Below, in pieces: positions 26,822-40,019 of a stretch of DNA of 64,000 nt. The stretch covers positions 682,001 to 746,000 of the forward strand of contig JARUPY010000471.1 of assembly GCA_029817715.1 (NCBI GenBank). Direction: 5' to 3'. The notes beneath the pieces were generated by a model. It ran no database searches and was not told where the DNA came from. It worked only from the letters and a program-made list of their open reading frames with translations. The first letter of the stretch is position 1. Each line of letters starts with the position of its first letter. The position numbers were made by a program, and so were the translations under genes. The DNA is from Melastoma dodecandrum (taxonomy: Eukaryota; Streptophyta; Magnoliopsida; Myrtales; Melastomataceae).

Positions 26822-28671
26822 GGGTCCCGTGACATAAGCAGAAAACAGAACCTTTCTATCAGGCATATGGGGACCAGGTATCCTCTCTTGTACAGAGCCA
26901 TACCGTGTATTCTCTGTATCTTGTTGACAGTTCAGGGCAGTAGATTGATTAGTTCTCGATGTGTAAGAAGGCGAGTGATCCTGGATGCAAGATGACTGCA
27001 CGTACGATGAAAGACCCTAGGAGAGATTGGGTGTTTGGGGGAGGGGAGGTTAGTGTTGTGCGAAATGGGATTAACCATTAGATATGCTACTATATTTTTA
27101 TTTTTTGTTATCCTTGTGGGATTAGTATGATGAATACTGTAACTAATGTGGCAGTACATTACACATACCGTCGTATTATTTATTATCCTTGCTAATTTCG
27201 TGCCGATCCTTGAGATATTAGTCTTTGTGATCGTTTGGTTGGAGGAAGAAGGAAAACACTTTTAACATTTTTTTCACATAGTAGCTAATTTACGTGGGTT
27301 ACTTCTAAATAGGGTGTCTTCAAACAGCCAGTTCATTATGACATTCACTTCACAAAACTCATTGTCGTCTTTTAACATTGAGTTCGGCCGGTATTCCGAA
27401 AACTTCATTTGAGGGGTCGGGTGTCATCGCTGTAAACTGCGAGTTCTAATCCTCTTAAACTTTACAAGACTGAAACTTATCTTCTTAAGGGTCGGTAAGT
27501 GGCTGTTTTCCTAATGTCGAAAGTCCCCATTTTAATGTAAGAACAATAATCAAAGAAGAACATATATTAATGTTGCAACAAACAACGATCCAGTTCCAGA
27601 TTGTTTGTAACGAAGAATTGGAAGATCCTAAAAAGGTGAATACAATAAGAAAGTTAAAACGAAAAACGTTCCAAATTACAACAAAGAATAAACATGCTCG
27701 ATCAGTTCCGTGGCGTGTCTATGTTTTCGTGTAATAACAGTTATTTCCTTCGGTACCAGCCGCTCCAGCCGTTGCGTCAACAGTGAGATCATTAAGTCGT
27801 TATTGCGATCATGTATATTAGGAACTATATTGCGATCATGTATTAGGAACTAGAAGTCTCTGCTTGACCTAAAAGGAGTTTGGGGACGTATGATAATGAT
27901 TGTCAAAATTAGGAGTGACATGGACATCATATGGAATTGGCTCTTAATGATGCGTAGTCCTCGACTTGATCAACTAGACACTCATCTGTTTTAAACAAGT
28001 CATTCCCGCCGTGTACCTCATATGCATGCATCTGGCTCTTCTTCTAGCGTCTCGTCCTCAACATTGTCATCGTGTTGCTCGGGCCGGTCCATAACATCCA
28101 TACAACCACATAGTGCATGAAGTGGACCATGACACTACATCAATTACGCCAAGAAAACAAGCAATCATCCTATTGTACCGCGATTTCTTTATACTTTCCA
28201 ACATTGTTCAGTACTGATCCCGGTATTTGAGTATTTTAAAAACTATAGCAGAAAATTTTTAAAACTAACCAAAACCTCCCACTCTTTATTTTCAATCCCA
28301 AAGATTACGAGACCACTTGTTTGAGTTTTGTCTGAGAAATACAAAACTCACCATCTATTTCTTCTGTCTATTCATTTAAACGATCATAACAAAAACGAAA
28401 AGAAATTGATCACCGATGATTTATATATACACTAACCTTACAACATACATCTCTAAATTGACAGCCAGAACAAATACATACGTAATATAATAATATAAAA
28501 GAAAAGCTACCAAACCTGCAGGAGAAGAGGAATTTTCTTTTTCTTCTACTCAAAAGGGCAATATGCCTAATTCCTACGGCTCTGTGCTTAGCTGGCTCCA
28601 CCGTATAAATTCATACAAAAAGAAAAGAAAGAATCTCGTGGATGATGACGAGTTTGGTGATTTGGCTTACC
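26822..28671. other. bZIP 3' flank and convergent spacer
   Basis: bZIP and the PRAF-type gene converge here. The first few hundred bases are probably bZIP 3' UTR. Near 27801-27852 a 27-bp segment beginning TATTGCGATCATGTAT is repeated with a 2-bp gap. Nothing else recognised. Confidence 0.45.
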
Positions 28672-31600
28672 CTAAGCTTGACGATAATATAGTGTTTCGG
28701 ACACCACGGACTGAGCTCCCTCGGACCTGCGACCTGCCTGACCGGAAGCCGATGACCTGTCAGATGATCGGACGTTGTATCTTTGATACACCTTGTCTCG
28801 ATTTTCCGACCACCATGTCTCGGCCTGGTGCTCTCCGAATCTTCTCCGACTACAGAAAGATAATTTTCCAGACGGTAGGTTTGGTGTAAGGCCCGGAATA
28901 ATTCTGCACAGTACGAGAAAATGCAGAAGGAATAAACGAAACAAGTACCTGAAGCGCACTCTCTTTAAATCTCTGGTTCCATCAGGCAAGGTCACGAGGG
29001 TAATATATACACCAGGTTCATACTGTTCGATCCAATCAGGCTCTGATTGATTTGGACTGGCACTGACGCCAGAACTTCTAGATCCATTCTCCCCATCTCG
29101 GGAAGGCCGACGCACCCTACTGCCAGTTAGCTGTGTCCCCCTATCGTTACTATCACGATCCCCTTCTTCACTGATGGGAAGCCTGGCATTACCAGTAACT
29201 CCGGCCCTTTTCAATGTCTCATCAGCCCAGTTCAGTTGATTAGTGCTGGCTTCGGCAGCGTTCACCCCTGCAGATGATGCCAAGAGAGAAGCGATCGAGC
29301 TTGATCTAGAATGTGATTCACCATTCCTATCAGGAAAGTGGATTCCATTTGACTCGAATCCATTCGGATGATATGTTGATGCCAGAATCCCAGCATCATA
29401 TGCTCCAGGAGGCAGTCTCTCAGCCATATCTTTTAGCTGACAACACAAAGAACCCGCAACCATTCTTCAGCAAAAAAATTAGATCTAAAGCTATCAATCC
29501 AAGCATTCTGCTGCAATGCTGACAATTACATGTGACAGATATGACGTCACTTCCAGACATTTTTTATATGTCCACTTGCAGCAGACTTCACTCAGTACTC
29601 ATATAATGCAGATTACCTTCCAGAATGAATATGTATGACAAAAAAATTATATATCCAGTACAACTGAGAGATGCAGTCAAACACATAAAGAAATAACCTG
29701 AGCTGTGAGTGACTTAATGACTTCTTTTGCAGCTTGAGATTTAGCAGATTCCTCAGCTGCCAATTCAGTGGCTTCCTGCGCCCTCTTAGTACACCTCTGG
29801 AGCTCCAACTCTTGGTGCTCACATCTCTGTCTGAGGCTTTCCACCTAATATGACAAAGAATGTGAGTCTCATTACAATTAACATCGAGTAAAGTTTCATG
29901 ATGTTCTTTCCTAGGATCCTCTCCAAATCGTACATACCAGTGCACGTAGCTTCACCACTTCTTGGTTCAACAGCTCGTTTGTTTTCTTAAGACCGTCACC
30001 TATACTTCTGGAAAAGGAAAGCCCCGACGTGGTGGGAACTGGAGTTGCCGAACGAGGTGGACTCAGTCTTCTCATGAAAGGCGAGACCGACCTAGAACTT
30101 GCCCCAGACTGTATGCTAACTGGCTTTGGGGTAACGTGACGTAAATCAATAGCAGTATTAAGAACGGCTTCTCTGAGCTGCAGAATAGGAGGACCTTGGC
30201 TGGAACGTATCAGTGAGAAAGTGTCTGCCTTTCCTTGTTTAGCAGCTTTATTATCCAATTGCTTAATTAATTCCATATTGGTAGGTAGACTTGCTTTCCG
30301 TAGTCTCATATCGGACTTGTCAAATCTTTCTTTGTTCTCCGCAGAAAATCGAGGCATTGTGTTTCTCCTGCTATTAATGCTCGCTTCCCGAACCTTATTT
30401 AGCTTGACGTAGCATGAATCACATACACGATATGGCTTGCTTGGGCTTGGAGCTAATGCAGCTCTCGTAACTTTTTTAGAACTACAAGAATGACAGTGCA
30501 CGAGTCCACAGTTGTAGCAGTTATGTCTCTTCCTAGTAAACCCAAAAGCCTGCCTACAAGCTGCACACTGAGACTGCTCGGCACCTGAAACCCACTTATG
30601 GATACATACAGCAGCGGTGTAGTTAGAACCACAAGCAATGAACTTCACGTGTCTGTCCTTCAATGCTTCAACCAGGGTCGGCACTTTCCTGTCTTCAAGA
30701 TCTCCGTGCCCCAACCTGCCATTAGCTCCTTTACCCCATGTATATACTTCATTCTTGGCAGTTAAAACTGCCACGTGATATGCTCCACAAGCAATTTCAT
30801 CCACAGTTTCATTCCCAAGTTTTTCATCCACCAAAGTAGGCAATTTGCCTTCAGACAAAGGATTTCCCAATTGACCATAAACAGTACTGCCCATTGTGAA
30901 CACTTGCCCTGACGTCGTTAAACCAGCAGTCATGCTGTGCCCACATGCAATCTTCTGAAAATTATGCTCAATGAGAGCTGGTACACATGTTGGTTTTAGC
31001 CGAGCCTCCTTGTCTCCATGTCCTAGCCGATTCTTGTCACCATCACCCCATGTGAACAACTTTCCTGAAGATGCAACTGAACTAGACTGTGTGACAATCA
31101 CTTCGACAACTGCAGCAGTGTGCCACACCCCACAAGCGACAGCAATTGTCCGTAAACCTAATAGAGACTCAACTTCTTTAGGATACATCACATTTTCTCG
31201 GGCGCCATGTCCCAAGGCACCAAATGTCCCATCACCAAATGTGAATAGCTGCCCCAATGTTGTTATCAAGGCAGTATGCCAGGGACCACAACTCACTGAA
31301 GCAACTTGTAGTCCTTCAAGGGTGCCAGAAATTCTTTTTGGAATCCAGTGGCTAACATTGGTACCATGACCGAGCAATCCCGCATTATGGGTCCCATCAC
31401 CCCAAGTAAACAGTTCCCCAGAACTCGTAACAGCACAGCTATGGAATTCACCACACGCAACAAAATCAACACTGCTAAAAGCAAGAGATTCCACTAACCT
31501 AGGTTGCACCACATTTTTCCCAGAACCATGGCCTAGTCGACCTCCGGACTCTTCACCCCATGAGAATAACTCACCTTGTTTAGTTACCAGGGCGGCATGT

Positions 31601-31905
31601 CGAACGCCACAAGCAATATGGCTTACATCCAGTACGACACAGCATTCTAATGGCCGAGGGAGCAGAACATCTGTTCTTATGCTCATATAACTAGCATTTT
31701 TTGTAGCATCGACCTTGATAACGCCATCAGATAGCACCTCACCCCAGATATATACATCCCCCATGGCATCACAATCATCTGGTGCTGACCCGTGACTGGA
31801 CGTGCTGGGCGCACTAGAAACACTAACTCGAAAAGCATCTGACCCAGAACCTTTTGGTTGCATGTTTGGGTACTCTGATGCTGCATGTACCCTTTCAATA
31901 TACAT
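28672..31905 (-). CDS. PRAF-type protein: RCC1 repeats, FYVE zinc finger, BRX domain
   Basis: Normal family members have PH, RCC1, FYVE and BRX domains and act with membrane phosphoinositides and small GTPases. Exons with intact frame: 29938..32028, 29698..29844, 28949..29436 and 28672..28849. From the first in-frame ATG at 31903..31905 they give 926 residues. RCC1 repeats span about 50-435 (repeated ACGxxHxAxVT and GxLGHG words), the FYVE finger about 441-500 ([25 protein letters not shown]), a coiled coil about 640-705, and the BRX domain about 838-895 ([35 protein letters not shown]). The start is an inference: the exon itself opens at 32028 and upstream PH exons are damaged, so the protein would lack a functional PH domain. 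Whether an undetected upstream exon rescues the start is unknown. Confidence 0.85.
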
Positions 31906-32243
31906 ACGACTCCCAGGCTGGAAGCTACTCGGCGAAGAACTTGTAAGAGAAATGTCAAGAGAACTGATATTTCGGTTACTGCTGATAGAACTGTCACTTG
32001 GACTATTAGATGTCAAGTCTCTACTGTCCTGAATTGAAGAGCGGGAAGAAATCAGTAAACCACATGCAAGTAGCAAACCAAGATAAGACCATCATGTTGA
32101 AGTTGAAGTCGACAATGAACAGGAATATTACATCAAGGCAGAGGCTTGATACTATAAGCCAATAGAAAACTGGACAAAGAGTCAAAGAGCACAAAAAGAG
32201 AAAACAATTTTCCAACAAAAAAAAGGATTTCATGGAATATTAC

Positions 32244-32533
32244 ACCAAGGCAGAGGCTTCCATCACTCCAACCATCAATTTTGGAGCGCCCTCCATTACC
32301 AGAGGCTACGGATGCTTTTAAGTCGCCACTCTGCACGCCGAGCACCACTTTTTCTTTGGAATTCTGAGCACAAGAACAGTTTAGAACAGATTAGGATGGC
32401 CAGAAAGCATCCACCAACAAATAATCAGAAAAGTGCAATCTACCGACCAGATCAAGGGGCTGCTTTTCGTTCTTGAACATAAGTCAAAAGGACAAGTAGT
32501 CCTTTTATGACCAGAGGAGAGCTGAAATACGAC
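32244..32533 (-). pseudogene. Decayed PH-domain exons of the PRAF-type gene
   Basis: Two exon relics with recognisable splice borders lie directly upstream of the RCC1 exon. Relic 32444..32533 aligns to the family block that ends in KDYLSF and LDL, but needs a 1-nt deletion to be invoked and contains TAA (32505..32507) and TGA (32484..32486) in that frame. Relic 32244..32363 stays open and reaches GGRSKIDGWSDG, joining the next exon in phase, but the invariant PH-domain tryptophan position reads Gln. Earlier PH exons are not recognisable up to 33700. The PH domain therefore looks dead while downstream exons are intact. Confidence 0.8.
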
Positions 32534-34082
32534 CTGACATGGACAAATCAGAATAATCTTCAAGAAACTGATCAGAACATCACCACCTTCGAACAGTATA
32601 CATTTTACCAGTCAGAACGGAAGTAGAGAGAAGTTCCATATAGCGCAAATGAAGTGAAAGAGCAAAACCGTACCGTTCTTTTCCTAGTTAGGGAATAATT
32701 ACTGGGATGGGATTCAGCTTTCTTTAAATAGGTGATATCCAAGTTAGAGAATTTTCATCCTGGAATAAACTAGAATGAAGTAATAAGCAACATAAATGCA
32801 TACATTTATATGTGTGCAACAAAAAGCATTTACAGCTGTACAGATGATATATACAGCCAGACATTTATTCAAATAGATAATCAACTAGGAAACAATAAGA
32901 ACAAATAAACCAAGTCTTATATCAGCAATTAACCAACATATAAGATGGCGTGCAATGTTGAACCCTTCCATAAAGCTCCAGGGAATTCTGACAGGATTAG
33001 GAAAAAAACTAATTACAACACAGTATGAGTATCGGCCGATTACGATTTCTTTCCGAGCAAAACAATATGCAGTGAATTCCATGCAGCAGATTCCAAACTG
33101 CAAGGCGCTGGTCTCCTAATGCAGCCGGCAAATAGTAAGCAAAAGACCACGTAAAGTTCCACCGAAATGTACAAGCAAAGAGAAGTAGAGTACTTCCTCC
33201 GTCAAAACAGCAAGAAGACAGTTTCTGAGGGTAAAAGAAAAAGGAGGAACTTCAGCAATTCAGCAAAAACGTGGCCGTTCCCACAAGGGCAGCTAATACG
33301 GAACAGACGCGAAACACCACCATTTATCTCAGTCTCATCCTAAGCCGCCACCAACTCAGTTTACACCAAGGACGAATAAACTATTCTTCTTCTCCTCGGA
33401 AGACAACTAAACCAAACCAAACTATAAAAAAAAAAAAACAGATCTCCTGGGGACAGCAGGCACGAGGTGATGAAAAATTAGAGAAGAAAGAAAGGGAGGA
33501 GGAAGTTAGGGCATGATTGGTGGGGGGGTCAGCAAAACCCTACCCACATTTGGGAGCATCGGAGGAGCGTCAACTGATTAAAAACACCCTAGAGAGGAAG
33601 ATCGAGAAAGGAAGTAGAAGGGAGGCGAAAATCGAGGGATTGAGAGAATCCACGAGGAGGGAGAACTGAAGGAAGGAAGGAAGGAAGGAAGGAGGAGGAG
33701 ATTACCAAGAAAGAGAAGGATTGTGATCCTCGGAGGAAGAAGAAGAAGAAGCATCAGCTAGGTGATGGAGGGATCATCGCCATCTCCACCACCACCACCA
33801 CCATCGCCCCAATGCATCATCCTCTTGGGAGAACGACGACGACAGCAGCAGCAGCAGCAGCAGACCCCTCCCTTTTGACTAGCTTTCGGTTTCTGCTTCT
33901 AGAAAGAGAGAGCCGACTCGATTTGACTTGTCGGAAGGGGAAGGATCAATTCAATTCATCGCCACTGTCGAGTTCATTCTTTCCTTCCTTCCTTTCCTTC
34001 AAGCTTTTTTTAAGTAATTTGATGGGAGTCATCGACAGCAACTCTGGACTGCACTTTTTGTTTCTCGTATAATAAATAGAAT
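32534..34082. other. 5' region of the PRAF-type gene
   Basis: Expected to hold the first PH exons, leader and promoter. None of the conserved PH words is visible on the minus strand. GA-rich tracts and short (CCA)n and (GCA)n repeats at about 33660-33865 resemble a plant leader/promoter and suggest the ancestral transcription start lay near 33700-33870. Confidence 0.45.
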
Positions 34083-34655
34083 GTAAAATACATGTTTATG
34101 GCCCAAACTTTAAGTCAATTTTTAGTTTTGTCATTAACTTATTTTATTATATAATTTTGTCATTAATTTTTATTTTTATTTTAATTTTAGCCAATTTTAA
34201 ATTTCTTCTAGCGAAAGCCAAATAATGCATTAATATAGTCCGACCCCTGTCCTATAAAAGTGGAGTTTCAACCTCTCATTTATTCGTCTTATAATACATT
34301 TTATTTGTGGTGGTAACCTCGTAATAGAATATCATCCGAACTTTATCGATTTTTCGTATTTTTTACGGCATCAACAATTATCGTCTAACTTCGGCTTTTA
34401 ATTCACTTGATTTCTCCATCAATATTTTAAAATAAAAAACTATATAAGAGGTTTCAATATTATTTCTCATTTTCTGTAATTTTTTTCTTTTTTAGTCTAT
34501 AAATTAAAATTGTCTATTAAGATCTGTTTGCTTATGCGCGATAAAATTCAAGATGGCCAAAATAAAAATAAAAATGACAAAATTATATAACAAACTAAGT
34601 TAATGATAAAACAGAAAGTTGGTCCAAAGTTGAGGCTATAAATTGATATTTTGCC
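34083..34655. mobile_element. MITE-like element with ~110-bp inverted ends
   Basis: The left end (AAATACATGTTTATGGCCCA, then GTTTTGTCATTAACTTA) is repeated inverted at the right end (reverse complement of 34540-34655, with GTTTTATCATTAACTTAG and TATATAATTTTGTCATT). The arms are about 110 bp and diverged. There is no coding capacity. Borders are approximate and the superfamily is not determined. Confidence 0.65.
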
Positions 34656-34664
34656 TAAATAAAA
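34656..34664 (+). repeat. 9-bp target duplication, left copy (Mutator-like)
   Basis: TAAATAAAA, identical to the copy at 40987..40995 on the far side of the element. Confidence 0.75.
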
Positions 34665-34939
34665 GGCGAAATGATCAATTCTATTCTAAATTTTATCCGT
34701 TTTTTTCAATTTATTCTGAACTTTTTAAAATATCATCCTAAGTTTTACCGTTATATTAATTATAACCACCGTTAAGCGAATGTGGGAATGGTGGCCATCA
34801 ACGCCGTCTGCCAACCATTAAATTAGTGACTGTGCAAGACATGACACCGACGTGGAATGGGAAAAGTATATACATCACCATCTGACGTGGTGTCCTCAAA
34901 TCACCTAAACCTAATTGATCAAATACCCCATGCATGCTT

Positions 34940-35011
34940 GGTGGGAGTCGATCTCTAAGACACGATTCCGGATCCAAAACCTAACCGAACTCTTCCCTGG
35001 CCGCTACCGCT
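34940..35011 (+). pseudogene. Hyccin-like gene fragment, left part
   Basis: This short piece reads LFPGRYRS across the copia insertion site once the 5-bp target duplication is discounted, joining the larger fragment at 40407. On its own it is too short to classify. It belongs to the captured gene copy inside the Mutator-like element. Confidence 0.55.
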
Positions 35012-35393
35012 TGTTGAAGCTGAAGCCGGAAGATTGAATCACCAGAAAACGCAGGAAAACCCAGAAAGAACGAAAGAAGAACAGGAAGAAAGGGAAGGAG
35101 AATAAGAGGGAAGGAAAGATTCTATTTTCTGTTTTTTGGGGCAAAAACCCAGAATACAATCCATTGTTGTCTGTCCTCAGTCTTATAACAACGCTACACT
35201 GAGTTGGTTGTAACAAACCCCCAACTGCAATTACCATCATATCCTTAATAAGAGAATAGACAGATAAGAGGCATACTTCAGACTTGTTTCAGCGGGCTAG
35301 GACGAACTACTCACTATAGACTTGATCCTGGATCAGGGCCGTAGTCTCTTGTTCTGGGTTCTGGATCGGGCTGCATAACTCCACAGTCCAACA
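35012..35393 (-). repeat. 3' LTR of the copia element
   Basis: 382 bp, TGTTGAAGCT...CCACAGTCCAACA on the plus strand, matching the other LTR in length and in about 95% of positions. It contains the A/G-rich segment and the T-run shared with the partner LTR. Confidence 0.95.
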
Positions 35394-35537
35394 CTTCCCC
35401 GCAAACAAAACTCTTCCTCCTTTCTTCATTTTTCCCAGTTTCTCCCCCATCTTCCTTACTGTCAACTACTACACTTTCTAGTCCTGCTGGCATTATTTCC
35501 CCTAGAACTGAACCTTCAATACCAGCTGCTCCCAACT

Positions 35538-38500
35538 TCATAGCTGCTTACTTCGAACATTTAGAAACTTCTGAACAGAGAGAACCTTGGTTAGAGGGTT
35601 TGCCAGCTGATCCTCCGAGCAAACATGAAACACCTGAAGCTCTCCTGCGAGGACCTTTTCTCGTACAAAATGAAAATCAATTTCTACGTGCTTTGTGCGG
35701 GCATGAAGAACCGGATTGGCTGTAATCTGGACAGTACTGAGATTGTCAAAGTAGACGAATGGGACTAATGAACTGGCAGGAGCAGTTTGAATTCCCTTTA
35801 ACTCCAATAGTAAACTCTTAACCCACATTACTTCAGCCACACCATCAGCAAGTGCCCGAAACTCTGCTTCAGTACTCGACCGCGATACAACCTTTTGCTT
35901 ATGGGATGCCCAGGACACTAAAATCGGTCCCAAGAAAGTGCAGTAGCCACTGGTACTTTTCCTATAGTAGGGACAACTTGCCCAGTTCGCATCGGTAAAT
36001 CAAGATATTTCTCAATCAGTAGTTGCAGTAATAGTTAGACCAAACGAAGGCGTTCCCCGCAGATAACGAAGAATCCTTTTAACCGCCTGAAGATGCGATG
36101 TTGTGGGGGAGTGCAAAAACTGACACACTTTGTTGACCGCGAAGCAGATATCTGGCCGAGTAATCGTGCAATACTGAAGAGCACCAACCAAACTTCGATA
36201 CTCAGACGGATCAGACAAAGCCTCTCCTTCATACTTAGATAAAGTACCAATGGTAGACATAGGAGTAGGAACCGAGCGGCTCTCTAATAGGTTTGCCTTC
36301 CCAAGTAAGTCCGTCACATACTTCGTTCGACAGAGATGAATGCTTCCTGCATTGCGAGTCACCTGTATGCCAAGGAAGTAGGAAAGCTCACCCAGGTTCT
36401 TAAGGGCAAACTCTGAGTTAAGATGAGCCAGTAATGCTGTGATTCCTGTGGTGTTTGATCCTGTGACGATTATGTCGTCGACATAAATCAGAAGAATGAT
36501 GACCCCGGTAACAGTATGCTGGAAGAAGAGTGAGGCATCCGCCTTTGAGTTGGTGAATCCCAACTGAGTTAGACAGGTATGCAACCTCATGTATCAAGCC
36601 CTGGGACTCTGTTTCAACCCGTAGAGTGCCTTCTTCAGGAGGCACACATGAGTGGGATAGGTCGGATCCTCAAATTCCGGAGGTTGCTGCATGAAGACTG
36701 TCTCCTGGAGATCCCCATTTAAGAAAGCGTTGTGGACATCAAGTTGACGAAGTGGCCAACTAGACGCAGCAGCAAGACAGAGAACCACTCGAATCGTCTG
36801 GTGCTTCACAACCGGGCTGAAGGTTTCAGTATAATCGATACCTGGGGACTGATTGAAGCATTTGGTAACCAGCCGAGCCTTGCATCATTCCAGAGTCCCC
36901 GTAGAAGTGAGCTTCACCTTGAATACCCATTTGCAGCCCACCACTCTCTGATTCGATGCAGCCGGAACAAGCTGCCATGTACGATTTCGCAACAGAGCCT
37001 CAAACTCATCCTTCATAGCTGCTCTCCAGATAGGTGTAGTAAGTGCCTCACGGGTTGAGGTTGGTTCCGAAGGAAGTTCAGAGGTTTGGGTAGTGAGAAA
37101 AATTTTCGGTTTGGTAATACCGGCCTTTAATCTTGTTATCATTGGATGAATATTGGTGGAAATAGGGGCTTGGGCAATGTCACTGTCTGCTGTTGGTAAT
37201 AGTGCAGTTGACCGTTCAGAAGTACTGGAAACAGGAATGGGAGGTGACTGTACTGGGGAAGGAAAAACTGGAGACTCTGTGTCAGAATAGAAAGACTGTA
37301 TAGTTGACGATGATGTAGAGGGCAGAGAGGGAGGAGGATGAATAAGGACCGGTAGACACGGAGAAGAGACAGAGGAAGATGGAGTGAACTCTGAACAGTT
37401 TTGGAATGGGAAAACATTTTCATTAAACAAAACATCCCTTGAAATATAGATCTTGCCAGAATTCTTATCGTAACAAATGTATCCCTTGTGAGACTCGCTT
37501 CGTCCTAGAAAGATACAGCCAACAGAACGGGGTTCAAGTTTGTGGGTATTGTAAGGCCAGAGTAGTGGGTAACACGAACAACCAAAAATACGAAGAGAGG
37601 AATAGTCAGGTTTGGAAGAAGTAAGACTCTCTTGGGGAGAAGAAAAATGAAGAACCTTGGAAGGAAGAATGTTGATCAATGAAACTGCCTCATGAAAAGC
37701 ATATGCCCAGAAAGACATCGGGACGCTTGCATGAGTGAGTAATGTCATGCCTACCTCTACGACTTGCCGGTTCTTACGCTCAACATGGCCATTTTGTTGT
37801 GGAGTGTAAGGGCATGAAATTTGATGTCCAATACCAAGTTGGAGAAGAAAATTATGGAGAGATCGAAACTCACCCCCCCAGTCGGATCGGACTACAGAAA
37901 TGGAAGAGTGAAACTGATTCTGAACCATGGGATAGAATTGTTTAAACGCAGGTAAAACAAGAGATTTATCACGAAGGAAATATATCCATGTGTATCGAGT
38001 GGAATCATCGATGAGAAGCATAAAGTATCGATCGCCAGTGATAGATGCCACAGGCGACGGTCTCCAAAGATCCGTATGAATTAATTGAAAAGGCTTGGCT
38101 GCACGAGAAGTTGACAGAGGAAAAGATAACCTATGATGTTTACTGACAGCACAAGCATGACAGAAAGATGATAAAGCTGTAGTGTTTGAGCGTGTATACT
38201 GATGTAAAACTCTAGACAATACATCAGCACTGGGATGGCCTAGTCTAGAGTGCCAAAGACTAGAGGAAACTGCAGAAGTCTTGGAAGTAGAGATGTTCAT
38301 GACTATGTATGGTAAAACAACAGCGAGTGAGGAAGCTGATGAGGATGAGCTAGTGCTGGGATGAGACAGGGGGACTTAGAGCGACAGAGGATGTGTTTGG
38401 AGAGTGTATAGACCCTGATGCATCCGGCCCTAAAGGAGGATACACCCGGTTGTCTTGTCCTTGACAAAGAAAGAATCAGAGTGGAATTCAGCAAAAACAT

Positions 38501-39095
38501 TGTTATCTTGGCAAAGTTTGGAGACACTAATGATTTTCCGAGACAAAGAAGGAGTGTGGAGAATATGTAAGAGCTGAAGTAAACCAGACGAAGTAGACAG
38601 AGGTATGTCGCCCGTATTCAGAATAGGGATCTGTGCACCATTACCAACGAGAACAGAGGCATTACCTGAATATGGGGAGAGATTTTGGAGAGCAGAAGTC
38701 GTGGGTGTCACATGATGTGTCGCCCCTGAGTCAACGAGCCATGTCTCTGACTCAGAGGCGGGGTTGGTAGCTGGGAAAATAGGATGCAGGGGAGGAGCAG
38801 GAAAGGGGTAAGAGGAAGCTGAGAAATTTTGGACAGGGGTTAGGTGGGCTTGAGGATGAAAGGCAGGAGAAGAAGGTGGTGGTGAGAAGGTAGAGCGAGG
38901 GGAGGTCATAAAGGTTGAGTTGTGGTGTTCTGGAAGGGAAACAGAGAGTAGTTGTTCTGTAAAAACAGGTGAGTGCAGTATGTCCGATTTTAAAGCAGAT
39001 TTGGCAGCGAGGCTTAGGTTTAGAAAAAGGAGGTCGACTTCCCAGATGAGAAGCACTGTCATATGGGCGAAAGGGAGGTTTGCCAAGCAGACCAA
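35538..39095 (-). pseudogene. Copia pol region (PR-INT-RT-RH), interrupted
   Basis: All parts lie in one frame but are cut by stops near 38428, 36883, 36595 and at least two near 36000. Protease motif DSGATHH; integrase with HxxxC-type region WHSRLGHPS and core WGGEFRS; reverse transcriptase [12 protein letters not shown] and catalytic YVDDIIV; RNase H region VVSRSSTEAEFRALA. Final stop near 35538. The order protease-integrase-RT places it in copia rather than gypsy. It is not functional. Confidence 0.9.
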
Positions 39096-39945
39096 GCTGA
39101 GGGGGATAAGGACGGTTAGGCTGCCAGTGAGGTCTGCTTTGTGGGCGAGGGAGAGATGGAGTATATGAGGAGGGTGGAAACTGTTCGTGAGGCTTTACAG
39201 TAGAGGAGCGCAGCGATGAAAGATGTACCTGAGGGAGTGCGTTGTCCGATACATAGCGCCGTTCCAACCGCATGTCGAAGTTCAAGAGTAAGTTATGTAC
39301 TTCTTCGAGCTTTGGCTGATCCGTTCTGCTATAGATAGCGGTCACCACAGCATCATACTCCGCTGGCAACCCCTCCATTAGGTACCACAGATAATCCCGA
39401 TAACGTACCGGTTCTCCAATGGCGCACAATTGGTCAGATAGTGATTTCATTCCATTTAAGTATTGATGCACAGTGCGGCCTTCCTTCTTGAGCTGTTGCA
39501 TTTGTAAGCGCAGGTTAAGGATTCTTGAGAGAGACGCAGATTCATATCTGTTACGCAGCATCTCCCAGACTTCACAAGCGCTTTTGTAGCTCACTACCTG
39601 GCTTAACGGCTCGGGCGTCAAGGAAGAAAATAACAGGCTCATCACAGCCTTGTCCGTGCGCTGCCACTGTCGAAACTCGGGATTCACCACAAGACCTTTG
39701 TCATCCAGAAACAGAGCAGGTTGCACAGTACTTCCAAAAATAAAATCATCATATCCTGAGGCAACTATGGCAGCGAGAAGTTGACTTTTCCACAAGACGT
39801 AGTTGCCCTCGTCTAATTTAACAAGCGCTGAGAAAATGCCTGCCGGTACTGTGCTCTGTGGGAATCCTGATGTTGCAATCATCCCAGATGCACCTGAGGC
39901 TGGTGTCAGCCCAGATGGGAAAACAGGTGTTACTGGGTCTGCCAT
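38752..39945 (-). pseudogene. Copia gag region
   Basis: Opens at ATG 39943..39945 and encodes a gag polyprotein portion with the LDEGNYVLWKSQL block typical of copia gag and, near residue 315, the nucleocapsid zinc knuckle CQICFKIGHTALTC (CX2CX4HX4C). The homologous frame is lost after the zinc knuckle, where the pol region continues in another frame. A one-base shift is the simplest explanation. Confidence 0.85.
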
Positions 39946-40006
39946 TCGTTCCTCTCCACGGTCAAACCAGAAACGTCTCTTTGGGTTGCGGCGTCAAGCC
40001 TTCGAA

Positions 40007-40019
40007 GGCTCTGATACCA
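40007..40019 (-). other. Copia primer-binding site
   Basis: On the minus strand TGGTATCAGAGC follows the LTR end CAACA directly. This is the usual initiator-Met tRNA primer site of plant copia elements. Confidence 0.85.

Noticed and set aside
37742..37945. Plus-strand open frames across the copia element (also 37439-37624 and 38920-39168)
   Set aside because: Antisense shadows of the copia pol and gag regions.
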